A stretch of DNA of 64,000 nt, taken from positions 22,840,001 through 22,904,000 of the forward strand of contig JAPTYO010000003.1 in NCBI GenBank assembly GCA_036873135.1, in the 5' to 3' direction. The notes beneath the pieces were generated by a model that saw nothing but the letters and a program-made list of their open reading frames with translations, was not told where the DNA came from and made no database searches. Source of the stretch: Clarkia xantiana subsp. parviflora. Taxonomy: Eukaryota; Streptophyta; Magnoliopsida; Myrtales; Onagraceae. Position 1 is the first letter of the stretch. Each line of letters opens with the position of its first letter. A program made the position numbers and the translations under genes. Positions 23,829 to 36,839 of this stretch are shown in pieces.

Positions 23829-24378
23829 GGGTTACGAATCTAAAAACAATCTCAAGTTTCACCATATTAAAATTTGGTATTTCAGAATTAAAATGTTAAT
23901 ATGGATAGTCCCAAGTTTCATTTTGGTTAAAATTTAGTGTCTTGGTATAATTACTTTAGAGAAGTCAATAACGAAGGAACTGACTGTCACATTCGAGCTT
24001 CCATGCACGCTCCCTTACCGTTACCTAAGAAGCTGGTCACATCCGCGCCAGTAAATCCCGCTATGTTGTCGCTGGAAATCGTTCCACAACACTCTGCTAC
24101 AAACCCTTTCTTTTGGATGTTCAAGTTTGCGGAAAATTGGGCGATCTTGTGAAAAGTAAAAAGTGATGAATTATAATAGGTGAGCGAGTTGATGAAAATA
24201 ATTGAAATGAGAGGAAAAGACGCGTGGATACACCAAATAAAAAAAAAAAAAAAAAAAAGAAACCTGAAACTGTCCATATTAACATTTTAATATTTCAGAA
24301 AAAAAAAAAATTATATTAATCATAAGACACCAAATTTCACATTGGTGAAATCTAAGAATGTTTTTAAATTCTAAACCC
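23829..24378. mobile_element. MULE-type MITE, diverged relative of the 11446 element
   Basis: It starts GGGTTACGAATCTAAAAAC and ends GTTTTTAAATTCTAAACCC. Subterminal parts shared with the 11446 family include GTCCCAAGTTTCATTT and TTAGTGTCTT. The flanks TAAAATAAA and TAAATAAAT form only an imperfect 9-bp duplication. It contains an A-run at 24239-24258. No transposase. Confidence 0.75.
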
Positions 24379-25130
24379 TAAATAAATATAAATTATGTGT
24401 AAGTAACTTAATAATAAAATGTATATAATCATCTACAATTAAAAAAAAACATGTTTAAAATAAAAGCTTCTAAATGACGAAATATGATGTGATATATTAA
24501 TCATATAAAAACAAAATAGGATATATGTTGAAGACGAGACCACATTAGATTTGATCAATGGCTAATTCTTTTATTTCGAAGGAAAATTGTGTGATCCTTA
24601 CTCTATATGTGTGATCCTTACTCTATATAAATCCTATTAGAAATTACTCATGGCAAAAAAATAGAAACTACAAAATCTTTTATATAAACAATATATTATT
24701 ACATTCCATACTATATAAAACCCTATTAGGAATTTAGGGTAAATAATAAAGAATTTATGAAGAATAATAAATAAATAAAAACTCACGGCCACAAAGGAAT
24801 AAAAGGGGTGACAAAGGGTAAAAAGTTATATTAGGCTCTTTTTGTTTTTTTTTTTTTTCCAATCGGAGTATATATACATTACTGCTCTATTTCATCTATT
24901 AAACACTTAATGATGTTTTTTTGTTTAATATATGACATATATTCTGATCAATTCTGCAAAGTATTTGTAGTTGATTATCAGTTAAGGTCTAAAGACTTGG
25001 AATCATCATCATCAAGTCGTTAGGAAGTTGTTTTTTTTATAAATTACATGTCGCACCCAGCTGAACTTTATCGACATTAATAAATGTACTTTAATTAACT
25101 ATTATTACAAGTTATATCAAATACTTGAAA
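24379..25130. other. AT-rich intergenic DNA
   Basis: No gene is supported. A 20-bp tandem pair (GTGTGATCCTTACTCTATAT) lies at about 24589-24628. The block may be the interior of a Helitron ending at 25164, whose 5' end I could not place. Confidence 0.4.
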
Positions 25131-25136
25131 GAATCA

Positions 25137-25164
25137 CCCCGCGATGCGGGGGATAGAACTCTAG
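25137..25164 (+). mobile_element. Helitron 3' terminus
   Basis: A perfect GC hairpin (CCCCGC-GAT-GCGGGG, 25137-25151) is followed by GATAGAACTCTAG and then T. This hairpin plus CTAG|T is the signature of a plant Helitron 3' end and resembles the end at 9781-9808. The matching 5' end was not located, so element length is unknown. Confidence 0.65.
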
Positions 25165-25566
25165 TATATATATATATGAGAGCTATTTATATAAACATTA
25201 TTCGTAAAAAAAGAAAGAAAATAGACAACATAAATATAATAATAATAACGAACATCTAATAAATAATGCAATAAATATATATTTATAATAGAATATATTT
25301 TACTTATAACATAAATAAATATATAATGGATATATATTATACTTATATTATATAAATCGGATAATAGAGAAAATATATATATATTTTTTATGTACATAGA
25401 TATTATATATTGTTTACTAAAAAATACAAATATATATTTTTATTTGAAGAATATATGTATATATATTTTTATTCAAGTTATGAAGTTTAAAGAAAGGGGG
25501 GCCGAAATGACACTTTTTTACAAGTTAAGGGGAAATATAAAGCAGTTTTTTAAGTTTCTTTTTCCT

Positions 25567-25613
25567 AATTAATTAATTAATTAATTAATTAATTAATTAA
25601 TTAATTAATTAAT
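25567..25613. repeat. (AATT/ATTA)n microsatellite
   Basis: About 11 perfect tetranucleotide AATT units just upstream of the RAD21 gene, within its probable promoter. Confidence 0.95.
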
Positions 25614-25756
25614 TTCCATACTAGGCATTTCCCGCCCTCTTCAGCCTTCCCTCCAAAAGAATTAAGAAAACCCTCTGTTAACTCCTGCCCTTCACTTCTT
25701 CTCTATTCTGGACGAAACTTCAAACATCGGAATAAGCACACGGTGGACGGAGGAGG

Positions 25757-28700
25757 ATGTTCTATTCTCAGACGTATCTTGGTCGGAACGGTCCCTTGAG
25801 CAAGGTCTGGTGCGCTGCCCACCTTCAGCATCGTCTCAAGAAGTCCGATTGCACTGCCGTCAACATCCCTAAAACTGTTGGTCCGTCTAATTTCTTTGAG
25901 AAATTCTGCACTTCCTCGATTTTGTATTGTCTTAATTGACGCAGCATTGAAGTTTTATATCAAAAGCTATCATCTTTATGAACATGTTTGGTCTCTATTG
26001 TGCAAAACATCAATCTTTGTATCTGGGTTGAGCAATGTGATGGTAGTAGTTGTTGCGTTCGATTTCCTTCTGGGCTTCGGACGCTAAGAATGTCTTTTTC
26101 TCAAGTATTGCTGGTTTTAAAGTTCTGTTCTTGATTTCAGCATTAAATCTCACTGCAAATTTGTTTTACCTTTGTTCCCAGATCATATTCTGTATCCGGA
26201 TGTACCAATCGCGTTGAGGATGTCGGGGCACCTTCTGCTAGGAGTTGTTAGAATATATTCGAAGCAAGTCGATTATTTTTTCAAGGACTGCAACTCCATT
26301 TTGACCAGATTAAACAGGATTTTCATTTATGAAGACATTGATCTGCCAGAGAATTCAATTCAGGCGCCATTTGAATCTGTCACTTTATCAATGCCAAACT
26401 CGTTTGAGCTGGATGCAATGGAGCTGGATTTTAATGATAATGAATTGTATGCTTTGAACATCCGTAATTCATTATCTCTTATATAGTACTTACCAATTCC
26501 CTCTTCTGTTAATAGAGATCGATATTGATTTTTCAATGTAGGGCTCAAGACAATCATATCAAGGCCAGAGAACAAATCACTCTTGATGGTAATCAATCTT
26601 ATTAAAATTCATTCTTTTTTAGACTGAGCCAAACTGTAAGGGGTATTTTAAATTAAAAATATTTTGTTATTGCTGCACCAGATCAAGTTCCTACTGGATT
26701 GGGTGATTTTATTGCTATCAGATTCGATGAGGTACTCTATTCTTATTTGTCTTCTGTTATTGTTCACACATTTATTCTCATCCTTTACTGTTGTTTGCTG
26801 AATCTCAATGAATCAATGGTGTCTCTGCAGGACCAGTTCGGGCCACTTGTTCCAGACACAGACAGCCCAATGCAGCAAAAGTAAGTTTTCCTCTTCAATT
26901 TTGCACATCATTTTCCAATTTCAAACTGGAATTGATACAATTTATTTAATTCCCTCATTATTTTGCAATTACAGTGAGCACCATAGTCCGGAAAGATCAC
27001 AGATTGTACCAGATGGAGGGAGCCAACCAATGGAGCCATTGTAAGCACCATTAGTATAACAATATCTGTTCATATTCTTCTCAACTGGCAAATCAATAAA
27101 AAAAAACTATTTTTCCTCATTTTTGCAATTACAGTGTGCTACATAGTCCCGTCCCAGAAGATAACAGATCTTCTGGAGGCCCTAGTGGTGAACTAAATGA
27201 TGTAATTCGTAGTGGCAGCCCTGAAGAGACCACACTGGAACTTGAAACAATGCGAGATGCAGTAAATGTTTCTGTGTTGGAAAATTTGTTACCACAAGAA
27301 GATAATACAATGGGAGTAACTGAGAAACAAGTGAATGATAAAGATACCATTTTTCCAACAGAAAATCCACCGACTCCCGGTGAACCGTCTCCTCCAGTAA
27401 TGCAGAATTCAGGTCCCAACAGCTTTGGCCCTTCAGGGGAAGCTAATGAGGCTTTTGATGCTCCTGTTTCTTTTGGTAAGCGCTTCTTTACTTCGTCTTA
27501 TTGTTAAGTTGTCATATTTTTCTATGTGGAATGGTCAATCAAAGGTTGAAAGCATTATTAAGAGTGCAATGAACTGGGACCGACCTTGGATGTCCAGAAA
27601 TAAGCAAGAATGGAAGAGAAATGTGCTATGAAGTCTGAAGCTTGGGGTGAAATTGAAATCTTGATCATGTCAGAAAATTAAGCCCTTTTTAAGGAGATCA
27701 TTTTCTCTCTTAGTTACACCTAGTTCTTACTTTGTAGAGTTCTCCAGAGCAAAATGAGGATAATTCTGTCATGTACATTTTTATCTAATTAATATAGTCA
27801 TCTCTTTCTACAAAGATTTTGTTGTAAGCAATGTTTTCTAGAAAAAAGAAAGAGAGAAGAGGATGGTATGTGAATTTTCTGAGTTACCATGTGACATATA
27901 CTTTGTTCTGCATTGTAGAGAACAATGCATCACCTGCATTGGCAATTCGTTCAAGCCCCCTTGATTTTGTGCTCGAGCCAAGTCCACAAGCAGGTCAGCC
28001 CCAAAACAGGCGAAGGAGGAGGAAAAAACAGTTTTTTGATGAAAGCATAGTACTAACTAACCGGTAATTAAACCTTCTTCTACTGAATCTATTACTTCAC
28101 TGCTACTGACAGTGAGTAATAATATCTGGAAATTTTGATTTTATCGTATTGCAGTGCCATGAAGAAAGCACTTGAAGATGCTAGTGACATATCAAGGAAG
28201 AGGAAACCTTTGCCTTCTTCTAATTTGGGAATTTGGAAACTGCAGAAACGATCGAGAAAGGAGCAGATGTTTTATGAGCCCTTGATCACTGGTAAGCTAT
28301 ATTTCACACTCACCATCACAAACGATAATTCAGAAAGACAATTTTTTTTTGTTTTGCAAGTTTTACTCTACACTAATTAGAATTTTCATTTACATATCAT
28401 TGCAATCATGCTAGTCAATTAAGAACAGTAACTAGTGAAGGAAAAAAAAGCTGTCTTTTTGACAAGATTGGCTCATTCTCAGGCATGTCCAAAGATCTTG
28501 GAGACATGTTCCAGAAGGGTTTCAAAATACAAGCACGTTTGGCTCCGGAAGTGAACCCTGCAGAACCTGTCTCTGAACCTTTCCCAGGCAATGGCGATGA
28601 ACAATCTCCAAATGGAGCTCCGAATGATGCTGACATGGAAGTCAATAGATCCGGGTCCTCAGACAATACTGTCCTCGTCAATGATTCAATGCAAGTTAAT

Positions 28701-29871
28701 GATTCCATGCATTCACCAAGTGGAACTCATGAAATTGAGCATATGATGGATGATAGAAGCAGTATCAGGAACAATACATTTCCAAATGAATTTTTTCCTT
28801 CAGGATCGACATCAATGATACCTTCTAGTTCCAGATTAGAAGACTTCACTCCGTTTTCTGGCAACATGAGTCCATTGACAGAGCAATTTGACAGAACAGC
28901 AACCACCATTGGAACTACTCCTGACCCTTCTACTGGAACTTACCAGTCTGATGTGGAAACTCCTATGACATTTTCAGAGGATCCATTTAGACATAAAGAT
29001 GGTCGGTTGTCGGATATTCCAGAGCTTAGTCCTCTAGAAGAAGTAAGTTTTGCGCATTGATGGAGATACACATATTTAAATACACTTACATCATCAGCTC
29101 GATTTTTTAGTGTAGTTGGTCAACTTGTTGTCTTGATTTTGGCCTGGTTGGTATTGGTTTATAGATAGACATGTCTAAACTTGCCATGGATATGGTTCCT
29201 GACTTGTAAAGTTTGAATTTTTATTGCAGGATCTTGGCTTTCTACTAAATAACGACGATTCCCCTGCAGGTAAGCTTAGCAAAGAAAATTTATTGGTAAT
29301 CTTTTGTGGTTTGTGACAATACACATATCCAGTAATGAATTGAAAGTTGCTGATATAATGTAAATTCTTTATGTAGTGGCAAGTTCTTCCGGGTCTCAAC
29401 ACTCTGGATGGCTGTCTCAGAAGACCAGGTATATACCTCATTCACAATTTCATAAGTTGAATTTACTTTGCATTTCTCGGTATACATTCTATATTGTTTG
29501 CTGCGTTTTAATGAAGTAGAGATATTATGTGCAGCGCAATGATACAATATCTACAAAGACAGTCTCCTGATGCCCAGAACTCAGATGAACAGCTTCCATA
29601 TATCAGTTTGAACAAAATATTGGAAGGAAAGACACGAAAATTGGCTGCTAGAATGTTCTATCAAACCATGGTAAGTTAAATGTGATGCTTATTCTCTTTA
29701 TTAATAAAAACCAGACATTTATTGATTAATTGATTGTGTTGTTTTTTAACTGTGATGAGATGGAATCAGGTTTTGAAGAGCTTTGGAGTAATTGATGTGC
29801 AGCAAGATGAAGCCTATGGAGATATATCTTTGAGGTTGCAGTCTCAAGGGCTCTCAAAGCTAAATCTTTGA
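25757..29871 (+). CDS. RAD21: RAD21/SCC1-family cohesin kleisin, 704 aa, 14 exons
   Basis: The kleisin closes the SMC1-SMC3 cohesin ring that holds sister chromatids together in the nucleus. Exons: 25757-25880, 26182-26446, 26542-26588, 26682-26731, 26831-26880, 26975-27040, 27135-27475, 27919-28063, 28155-28291, 28483-29042, 29230-29269, 29377-29428, 29535-29670 and 29770-29871. All are GT-AG and phases agree throughout. The Rad21/Rec8 N-terminal domain covers ~1-105: MFYSQTYLGRNGPLSKVW, SGHLLLGVVRIYSKQVDY and the ESVTL block. A basic patch RRRRRKKQFFDES lies at ~345-357. The middle is acidic and low in conserved sequence. The C-terminal winged helix (~645-700) has TRKLAARMFYQTMVLKS and AYGDISL. 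The length and C-terminal end recall plant mitotic-type SYN2/RAD21.1 rather than meiotic REC8/SYN1, but that choice is inference. Confidence 0.93.
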
Positions 29872-30709
29872 TGCTGCAAATGTGTATAGAAAGAAAGAAG
29901 CTCAAATTGTGCAGCATGGAGATGGAGATGCACATCATTAGGAAATTAGAACACAATGGATTTTGGACATCCAGTAATTTGTAAATTTTATGGTTTTTAT
30001 TTAGTTAGTCTTTGTAAATTGTATGGTTTCTTAGCAGTTTTTTATAGCTAGATTATACTATTAACAATTTTGGTAGTTATACTTATCTATTAGATTAATT
30101 GTATAAGAAATAAGTTTTGGTTTTGAAGAATTTTCATTGAGACTTCTTTTACAATGATTCTCAATGAATTTATGAGTCACTACATTATAGCACTATTACT
30201 GCAACGCACCCTTTTATATATAAGATGCGGGCGAAATTGTCAATTATGTGATTAACGGTGTCAGATTTTGAAGTGTCGAATTTTAGCTTTTGAAACAGTT
30301 TTTCATGCGGAAACGACGCTGAGCAATACTATATGATGTTTTTCAGTCAAATCCATTCATTCATGTTAGTTAACTAACCGAACCTATGCTAACTCAATCC
30401 TAATTGTACATTCTAATATGAGAAATCTAAAATTGTATAATTTATTATTTTATTATAAAATATATAATATTATTTATCTAAGTATTTTAATATTATTATA
30501 AATTTATAATAACTATAGTATGTTTAGTCTATACTCACAATAGATTAGTCGTAAATGGTAAAATGCTGACAATGAATATTTTTTTTCATTTTTTTTAACT
30601 CAGGTATAGTATGAACCTGTAATATTTGGTTTAAGAAACGAAACCTGATCCAATAAACCATATATTTATATTTACAAATATATAGATATATGCTAGTTAA
30701 AACTAATCT
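29872..30709. other. RAD21 3' UTR and AT-rich intergenic DNA
   Basis: The first ~200 bp probably contain the RAD21 3' UTR. The remainder is AT-rich, without a supported gene. Confidence 0.5.
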
Positions 30710-30720
30710 AAGTTTGACCC

Positions 30721-31089
30721 ATGAGGCAGTGCGGTTAGCTATACAAGAACGGTGGCCAAAAGTGGTGGTGGAATCGGACTCCCAGGAGGTTATAGTATCC
30801 ATTACTGAGAATACACTCTAAGTGCACTGGAGAATCGAACCCATCATCGGGAATATAAAGTGCCTTGCAATAGGTGTCCAAGATATCAAGTGGATGGCTA
30901 TTCCGCGGAGAGCAAATGAATGTGCAGACTGGGTTGCAACGCAGTCCAAAAAGAGGTCGTGCAATGATGATTGGGCGTCTTCAATCCGCCCTCTTTTTTA
31001 TTTTTATTAATAAAGATCGGTTTTTTATACCGCTGTGATGTAATCGACCTTGATGTAAATGAATGGAATTCCTTTGGCGAAAAAAAAAA
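30721..31089 (+). mobile_element. 5'-truncated LINE, RNase H end with poly(A)
   Basis: The frame reads AVRLAIQERWPKVVVESDSQ, then after one stop HWRIEPIIGNIK, then IPRRANECADWVA. These match the C-terminal RNase H domain of plant L1-like LINE polyproteins: ESDS for a catalytic aspartate region and RxANxxADxxA near the end. A 3' UTR and an A-run (31080-31090) follow. Direct repeats AGTTTGACCC at 30711-30720 and 31090-31099 are consistent with target-primed integration. Dead copy. Confidence 0.8.
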
Positions 31090-31099
31090 AGTTTGACCC

Positions 31100-33980
31100 A
31101 AAAAAAAAACTAATCTAAGTCTCATTCGGGTAAATAAACCAACATAAGTCTCTGGGCCCAAAAAAACTAAGTCTAGGCCTAAAAAATAACACAGGACTAA
31201 AAACTAAACCAGCCCGGTATGCTATTTTTTTTAATCAAAGCCCATTATATTGAACATCCATTCCCTATCCAACAAAATTAATCATGTTTTTGTTGTTGAT
31301 TTGGTCCTTCATTATTGAGCAGCTGAATATAGATGGAGTATCAATGATAGTAGCTGTAGCGAGCAAGCTGAAAAATACAGCAATAAGACAACCACTTGTT
31401 CGAGTGGTGAAGACATTTTATGAGAAAAGTTTAGAGTTTTCTTAATAACATTAAAGATGATTAAAAAAGAAGAATAAGAAAAAAATAAATTGAAAGATAA
31501 ATAAAATGGTTTTTTGATGCAATAAGATGTTTTGGAATAATTTTAAGCTATTAGAGTGGTTTACGTCATAGATGTTTAAATAAATGTATGATGGACAAAT
31601 AACATCATTCATTTATGATATGGTAAATGCTTTGTTTCTTATATGTTAACATTCTAATGAGTCTCATCCAATCCAAATGAAAAATTGTCGGATTATTCCA
31701 TTATGTTTTTACTAAAATCATAATTGCCATCATTTATAACTTTGTTATGATGTAATTTACTGACAAAAATTGTAGACCAAGTTTCATCGGTAAAACTATT
31801 GCCAACGAGACCTTCATTGACAGATTTTCCCCAACGAAATGTTGGTATTTTATATTAAAAAAATTCATTGATAACAATCACATCAGATAAGCATTAACAG
31901 GTAAAGTATTAATTATAAATATCGCAGATATTATACATTTAACTTCTAGTTAAAAGATAAAACGCTAACAACTGGACGATATTATATAGTTAACATTAAA
32001 TGCACCGCATTATGCTTTTAAAAGGCACTGCATGGTTTACGGACACGTAGGGTAATCCCTATTCACCATGCAAATATATATATATATATATTATATAAGT
32101 TTTGTAATACCATTAATTATATTAAGTTATAATTATGTACTATTAACCCAGTTCGGTTCCCAGTGAATTAAAGAAGAGAAGCATAAAAAAAAAAGTCAAA
32201 GTTAACCCTCGAGCGGAATGCAAGCCGTCAGATGCTGAAAGAACGACAGTTCCTTCCGACATAGTCTAACAATTATACAGTTAGTTATTATGTCTTCTCT
32301 TATCTCCAAATAGCCAACTCTATATACTACATCTCTGACTCTATACTTAGCTAGGGCCAAAGATGTATTCATTAAAGTGAGTTACGATATCTAAATACGA
32401 AACAAATTTAACTATAAACGTCTTCGAATAGCTTAACACCTTATTATCATTCCCGACCCAAATTTTATAAAAGAAAAGGTCGTCTTTAAGCTGTAAAATG
32501 CGTGTTTTACTTCAAAAAAATGGTAAAAACTATTTTATTACTTTTATCACACATTTTCCTTAAAAAGGAGGATGAAATTGTATTTGTAACTATGGTAAGC
32601 ATATAATATTATACATTTGTAGCATGTAATGTGGTTTAGCATTTAATCCATTAACTAGAATTACGAGTTTAAATCTTGTTCTGAGTGTAGGAATAAAAAA
32701 ATATTCATAGTAAACATTTTACTCCTTGCAGACTTACCTAATACAAATAAAAATTAGTTTAAGTATAAAGTAAACATAATACATGCCAATGGAAAAAAAT
32801 ATTTGTACCCATCTGAAAACTAATCGAGTGATACAGCAATAAACACAACTAACTAAAGGGGCTTCTAGCTAGTCGATTGGGTATTTTTTTAATCAAGATA
32901 CATTGTGTTTCATTGTTTTACATAATTTAATGTTTTTCATATGACTTAATTTCTTTAATCAAATTTCATCGCACTACTCACATGATTGGTGGTCAATTCT
33001 AGCTAATTGTATCATCTGATCATGCCTTAATTATAATGCAGCGGGGCATCATAATAATACGATAATACTGATGACTGTAGTGTGGACTTAAAGTCTAATA
33101 TATATAAAGACTGTAAAATCTATTCAATAAACAGATTTTAATTATTTGTTTTTGCTAAAAAAAATTTAATTATTAAATGATACCATATATATCGGTGGTA
33201 GGAAAACACTGATTAACTTTCAGGGAAAAAAACATATGTTCATGTGTGCCAATCAAGTTATCAACAATTAAAAAGCTAGTTAATTTATTTTTAAATGAAA
33301 TGAAGCTCGAAAATTAATTTGCTTCCGACATGGCGCGTGGATAAAAGCTTGGAAGAAGGTTACTATTTATTAGGGTTGTCGGACATTGACGCAGAACCAT
33401 GAGAATCGAATGGTCTTTTTCCTTTCTTCCCTGCTGATGTTATGTATCAAACAGCTGTTTATAAAATGCCATTCTACCAACCAAATCATACACTCTACCC
33501 ACGTATACACATATAAAATAATTAATATTCAATTCTACATAATTAGAGTTAAATTCAATATTTTAATAGGAAATGAGCTGTAATCTTACTATATTAGAAA
33601 TTCAATAGTTGTGTGAAAAAATCAACAGCATTTTGGAATTAAAAATAAAATCAATATAAATTTTATTTTAAAATATCACAATTTACAGTACATAATACAG
33701 AACACAATATTTATTTTCTAGAGTAAAAAAAAAATGAACAAAATAAAAATCTAATAACGATATGGTGTATAATTGAACCTGAATATTCTTAACTATGCTC
33801 TGAAAATGAGTAACATTTCACTACTACCATGCATTCAAAGCATGTTCTTGGTTACATGTATAGATATATATGTATGACAAATATATATAACATAGAGATA
33901 AAGTGAGAACTTGCTAAAAAGGTATATTGATTAGATTGGAGGAGGAAACACAACAGAAAATGAAGCATTACATCCATCAT
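31100..33980. other. AT-rich intergenic DNA
   Basis: Nearly 2.9 kb with no supported gene. Only short chance ORFs and simple AT tracts, e.g. (TA)n at 32075-32090, are seen. Confidence 0.5.
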
Positions 33981-33994
33981 GAATTAGCTAACAA

Positions 33995-34550
33995 ATGAAA
34001 AACGAATCAATAATAATAATAATAATGCCTGGCCTTTCCATGTACGCCATGAAACCCGTTGATCGACCGGTCTACGGCCGACGACGGCGGAGGTGGTCAA
34101 GAACATCGCCGTACGTCCATGGATGGACCAATTTGAAGGAGACGACGGTGGCTCTTCTTTCTCCTTCTCCTCATAGAAACTAGCTAGAGAGAGAGAGAGA
34201 GAGAGATGGGGTGTCTGTGTGTGTCTGCAAGTAAAGTATATATATTAATGGAGTATTCTTGTTGTTCTTGGTTAAGAATGCAGGTAGCTAGCTAGCTGCA
34301 GCACCTAAATATTAAATGGAAAGCTGAGAGAAGAGGGAAGAGCAGAACAAAGGTCAGCAGCGGCAGCATCAATGGAGAGAGGGCGGCAATTAAAGTGGAC
34401 GCAGTATGTACCAAAATAAAAACAGGGTTTTAGAGAGAGAAAGAGAGAAGATGAAGACGACGAGCGTTTCCCGTTAAACTTGTTTTCTTCTTTCAAAAGG
34501 GGAAGGAGAGTTGTTTATTGAGCAAGAGCAAACCCTTTTTGTTTCACACG
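33995..34550. other. GA-rich, less AT-biased segment, possibly a transcribed leader or lost gene
   Basis: A stretch unlike its AT-rich surroundings: a 62-codon frame at 33995-34183 (+), a (GA)n tract at 34186-34206, and purine-rich DNA to 34510. On the minus strand a TATA-like ACATATATATCC near 34563-34574 is followed by pyrimidine-rich sequence, a common look for a 5' leader. I recognise no protein on either strand and see no conserved exon. It could be a promoter or leader of a minus-strand gene whose body is gone, or a non-coding transcript. Confidence 0.3.
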
Positions 34551-35057
34551 TTGTTTCTTGGGATATATATGTTGCTTACTTTTTTTTTTAATTATTATGT
34601 AAGGGATCGGAAATGATATATATAGGCAGTTGCTTATCTCAATTTTTAGTACCAACATATTTTAAAATATATAACATGTTTTAAAACAATAACAATTGCT
34701 ATTTTTTTTAAATTAATTCTCCAAAGTTGTCATTAAATAAATTTTAAATGTAAAATGTTAACTGAGTAATTTTTAAAGTATCACAAACACTAAAGATGTA
34801 TACAAATGTTATAATTGAGTCAAATCAGACAATAACCGACTGAAGATCAACTCAGTATCAATCGAGTCAGGACACTATTATAACATAAGTATGAGTTATG
34901 AAGTTTTTATTTTGATATTTAGAAAACACTATTCAGTTACTTTTTTAAATTTAAAATGTATTTGACGACAATTTTAGAATGATAATTAAAATAAGTATCA
35001 GTTACTATTGTTTCAAACTTGTTATACATTTTGAAACATGTTAGTACTAAAATCCAT

Positions 35058-35545
35058 CTTTTTTTAAACATATTTTATAGTTTAGATCATTTTCATTTAT
35101 CCTATTACTTAGACAATTTTCATTTATCATATTAATTAGACATTGTTTAGGACATTAGATTAGATTAACTACAATTTGTGTCTATTAAAGAGCTAATTAA
35201 TAAAATTTACAACCACGTTCTTCAAGTCAAAATGCTAATCGATTAAATAGGGTATTACAAAATAATAATGAGTTCTTATAAAATGACAGTGGGGTCTTAG
35301 CCGGACGTTATATTACTTAGCTCTTTAATAGACATATTTTATGATTTAGATCATTTTCATTTATCCTATTAATTGGGCCTTCCGTAGGACATTAGATTAT
35401 ATTGACTACAATTCAAAGTCTATTAAAAATCTAAATAATAAAATTGACAACTATATACTTCAAGTCAAAAGCTAATATATCGAATGTGGTACTACAAAAT
35501 AATAATGATGTCTTATAAAATAATAATGGGGTCTTAATGTTCTTC
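35058..35545. repeat. Tandem direct duplication of a ~260-bp AT-rich unit
   Basis: Two units, about 35065-35310 and 35325-35545, share ACATATTTTAT, TTTAGATCATTTTCATTTAT, GGACATTAGATTA, CTTCAAGTCAAAA and TACAAAATAATAATGA in the same order. The unit start also recurs partially at about 35108. No coding content. Confidence 0.75.
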
Positions 35546-35895
35546 ATAAAATAATGGAAATCTTTAACGAAAAATAATGAGGATCATGATGTATTTTGTT
35601 TCAGGAATAAGTCTAGAGTCTCAATAAAAATACTCGATAATAGGTGACATTTATCACCCCATTATTGTACATGGATACGCCACTATATATCAGGTTGTCT
35701 TAAAAGGTTCCTATTATGGTGGCAGTACTCCGATTTTATATATGTAAATAATCATTATTGGTACCGTAGTCAGTTTATAAGAGTAAAGTGTTGTCTATGA
35801 ATATATTAAATTTTTTGAGCTTCAGTGAATTTTATATCCAAAATCATTTGTTAAAAAACTGAAGATATGGAATGCTACAACATATTAGATAATTA

Positions 35896-36497
35896 ATGGA
35901 AGCGATATCATTAATTTTGCAGTCCACAGCTTCGCCTATGTTCATCCATGGAGCTTTATCGAATTGGTTCTGTGAATTGCTCCTAATAGCTCGAAAGCGT
36001 AGCTACCCAAGTTTTATCGCTCAGGCACATCATTTCAATCACCAGGATCTGCAGCACCAGCCAGATCCTACGTCTAATTGGAAATCCATATCCTAGAACT
36101 AGAATAACTCTGCGTTTGTTGACAGACCGGTCGAACACGGGATTTTGCAACTGGATACTGCTGCAGTGGAGCAGAGTACGATAAAAGTGGGTAGAAATGG
36201 ATGTCCTGAAACTTCGAAGAAGAATTATGGGTATGCAATTGGTGAAAACATGAGGTTGAATTTTGGTGGCCTAATAGGGACCAAACCTCTGGATGAACCG
36301 AGACACGACAAACGTGTTTGGTCGGGGTTTTCGAGAAGTAATTATCTGATGTGCTAGGTGGATGAGTGCAGTGAGGATCTGTCTACTGCAAGGGACTATC
36401 ATAAGAGGCACAATGTGGGTAATCAGCCAAAGCATTAGTTGGGAAGCAGATGCAAAAGTTCTGTCAACAGTGCAGCAGGTTCGGGTTTGAAAAATTG
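35896..36497 (+). pseudogene. SBP-box (SPL1/12/14/16-type) transcription factor pseudogene
   Basis: SPL proteins bind GTAC-core DNA through a zinc-binding SBP domain. The 5' part resembles the N-terminus of large SPLs: SPMFIHGALSNWFCE, then NW just before an early stop. After a gap the frame gives GTKPLDEPRHDKRVWSGFSR, a linker that precedes the SBP box in this group. Next come C-stop-VDECSEDLSTARDYHKRHNV, where a TAG replaces the glutamine of CQV. A second stop lies where CEAHSKA would be. Then, in a shifted frame, VGKQMQKFCQQCSRF. The two SBP halves are directly adjacent, without the intron I expect in the middle of plant SBP boxes, so a processed (reverse-transcribed) origin is plausible. 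It is clearly dead. Confidence 0.82.
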
Positions 36498-36634
36498 ATG
36501 TTCTACTTTGCTAACAAATAAAAAGTCAATCTTTTTAGAAGTACAAGTACTATTTTTTAGGGCAAGTCAAGTTTTGAAGCATTTTGCTATTTTTTTTTGT
36601 GTAGAAAATGATATTGCAAAACTATTCAGCTAGC

Positions 36635-36636
<2 letters not shown>

Positions 36637-36703
<67 letters not shown>
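36637..36703. repeat. (TA)n microsatellite
   Basis: About 33 TA units following the SPL pseudogene. Confidence 0.97.
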
Positions 36704-36706
<3 letters not shown>

Positions 36707-36839
36707 TTTCATATGATAACTAATAAATTTGTGATAAAAATCCATTGATTCCTCCTTAATTCAGAGAGTACGGGTAGCTAACCCTTTATGTTGCTTATGT
36801 AACCTAGTTTTTGAAACTTAGGAGTTAGGATCACTTAAT

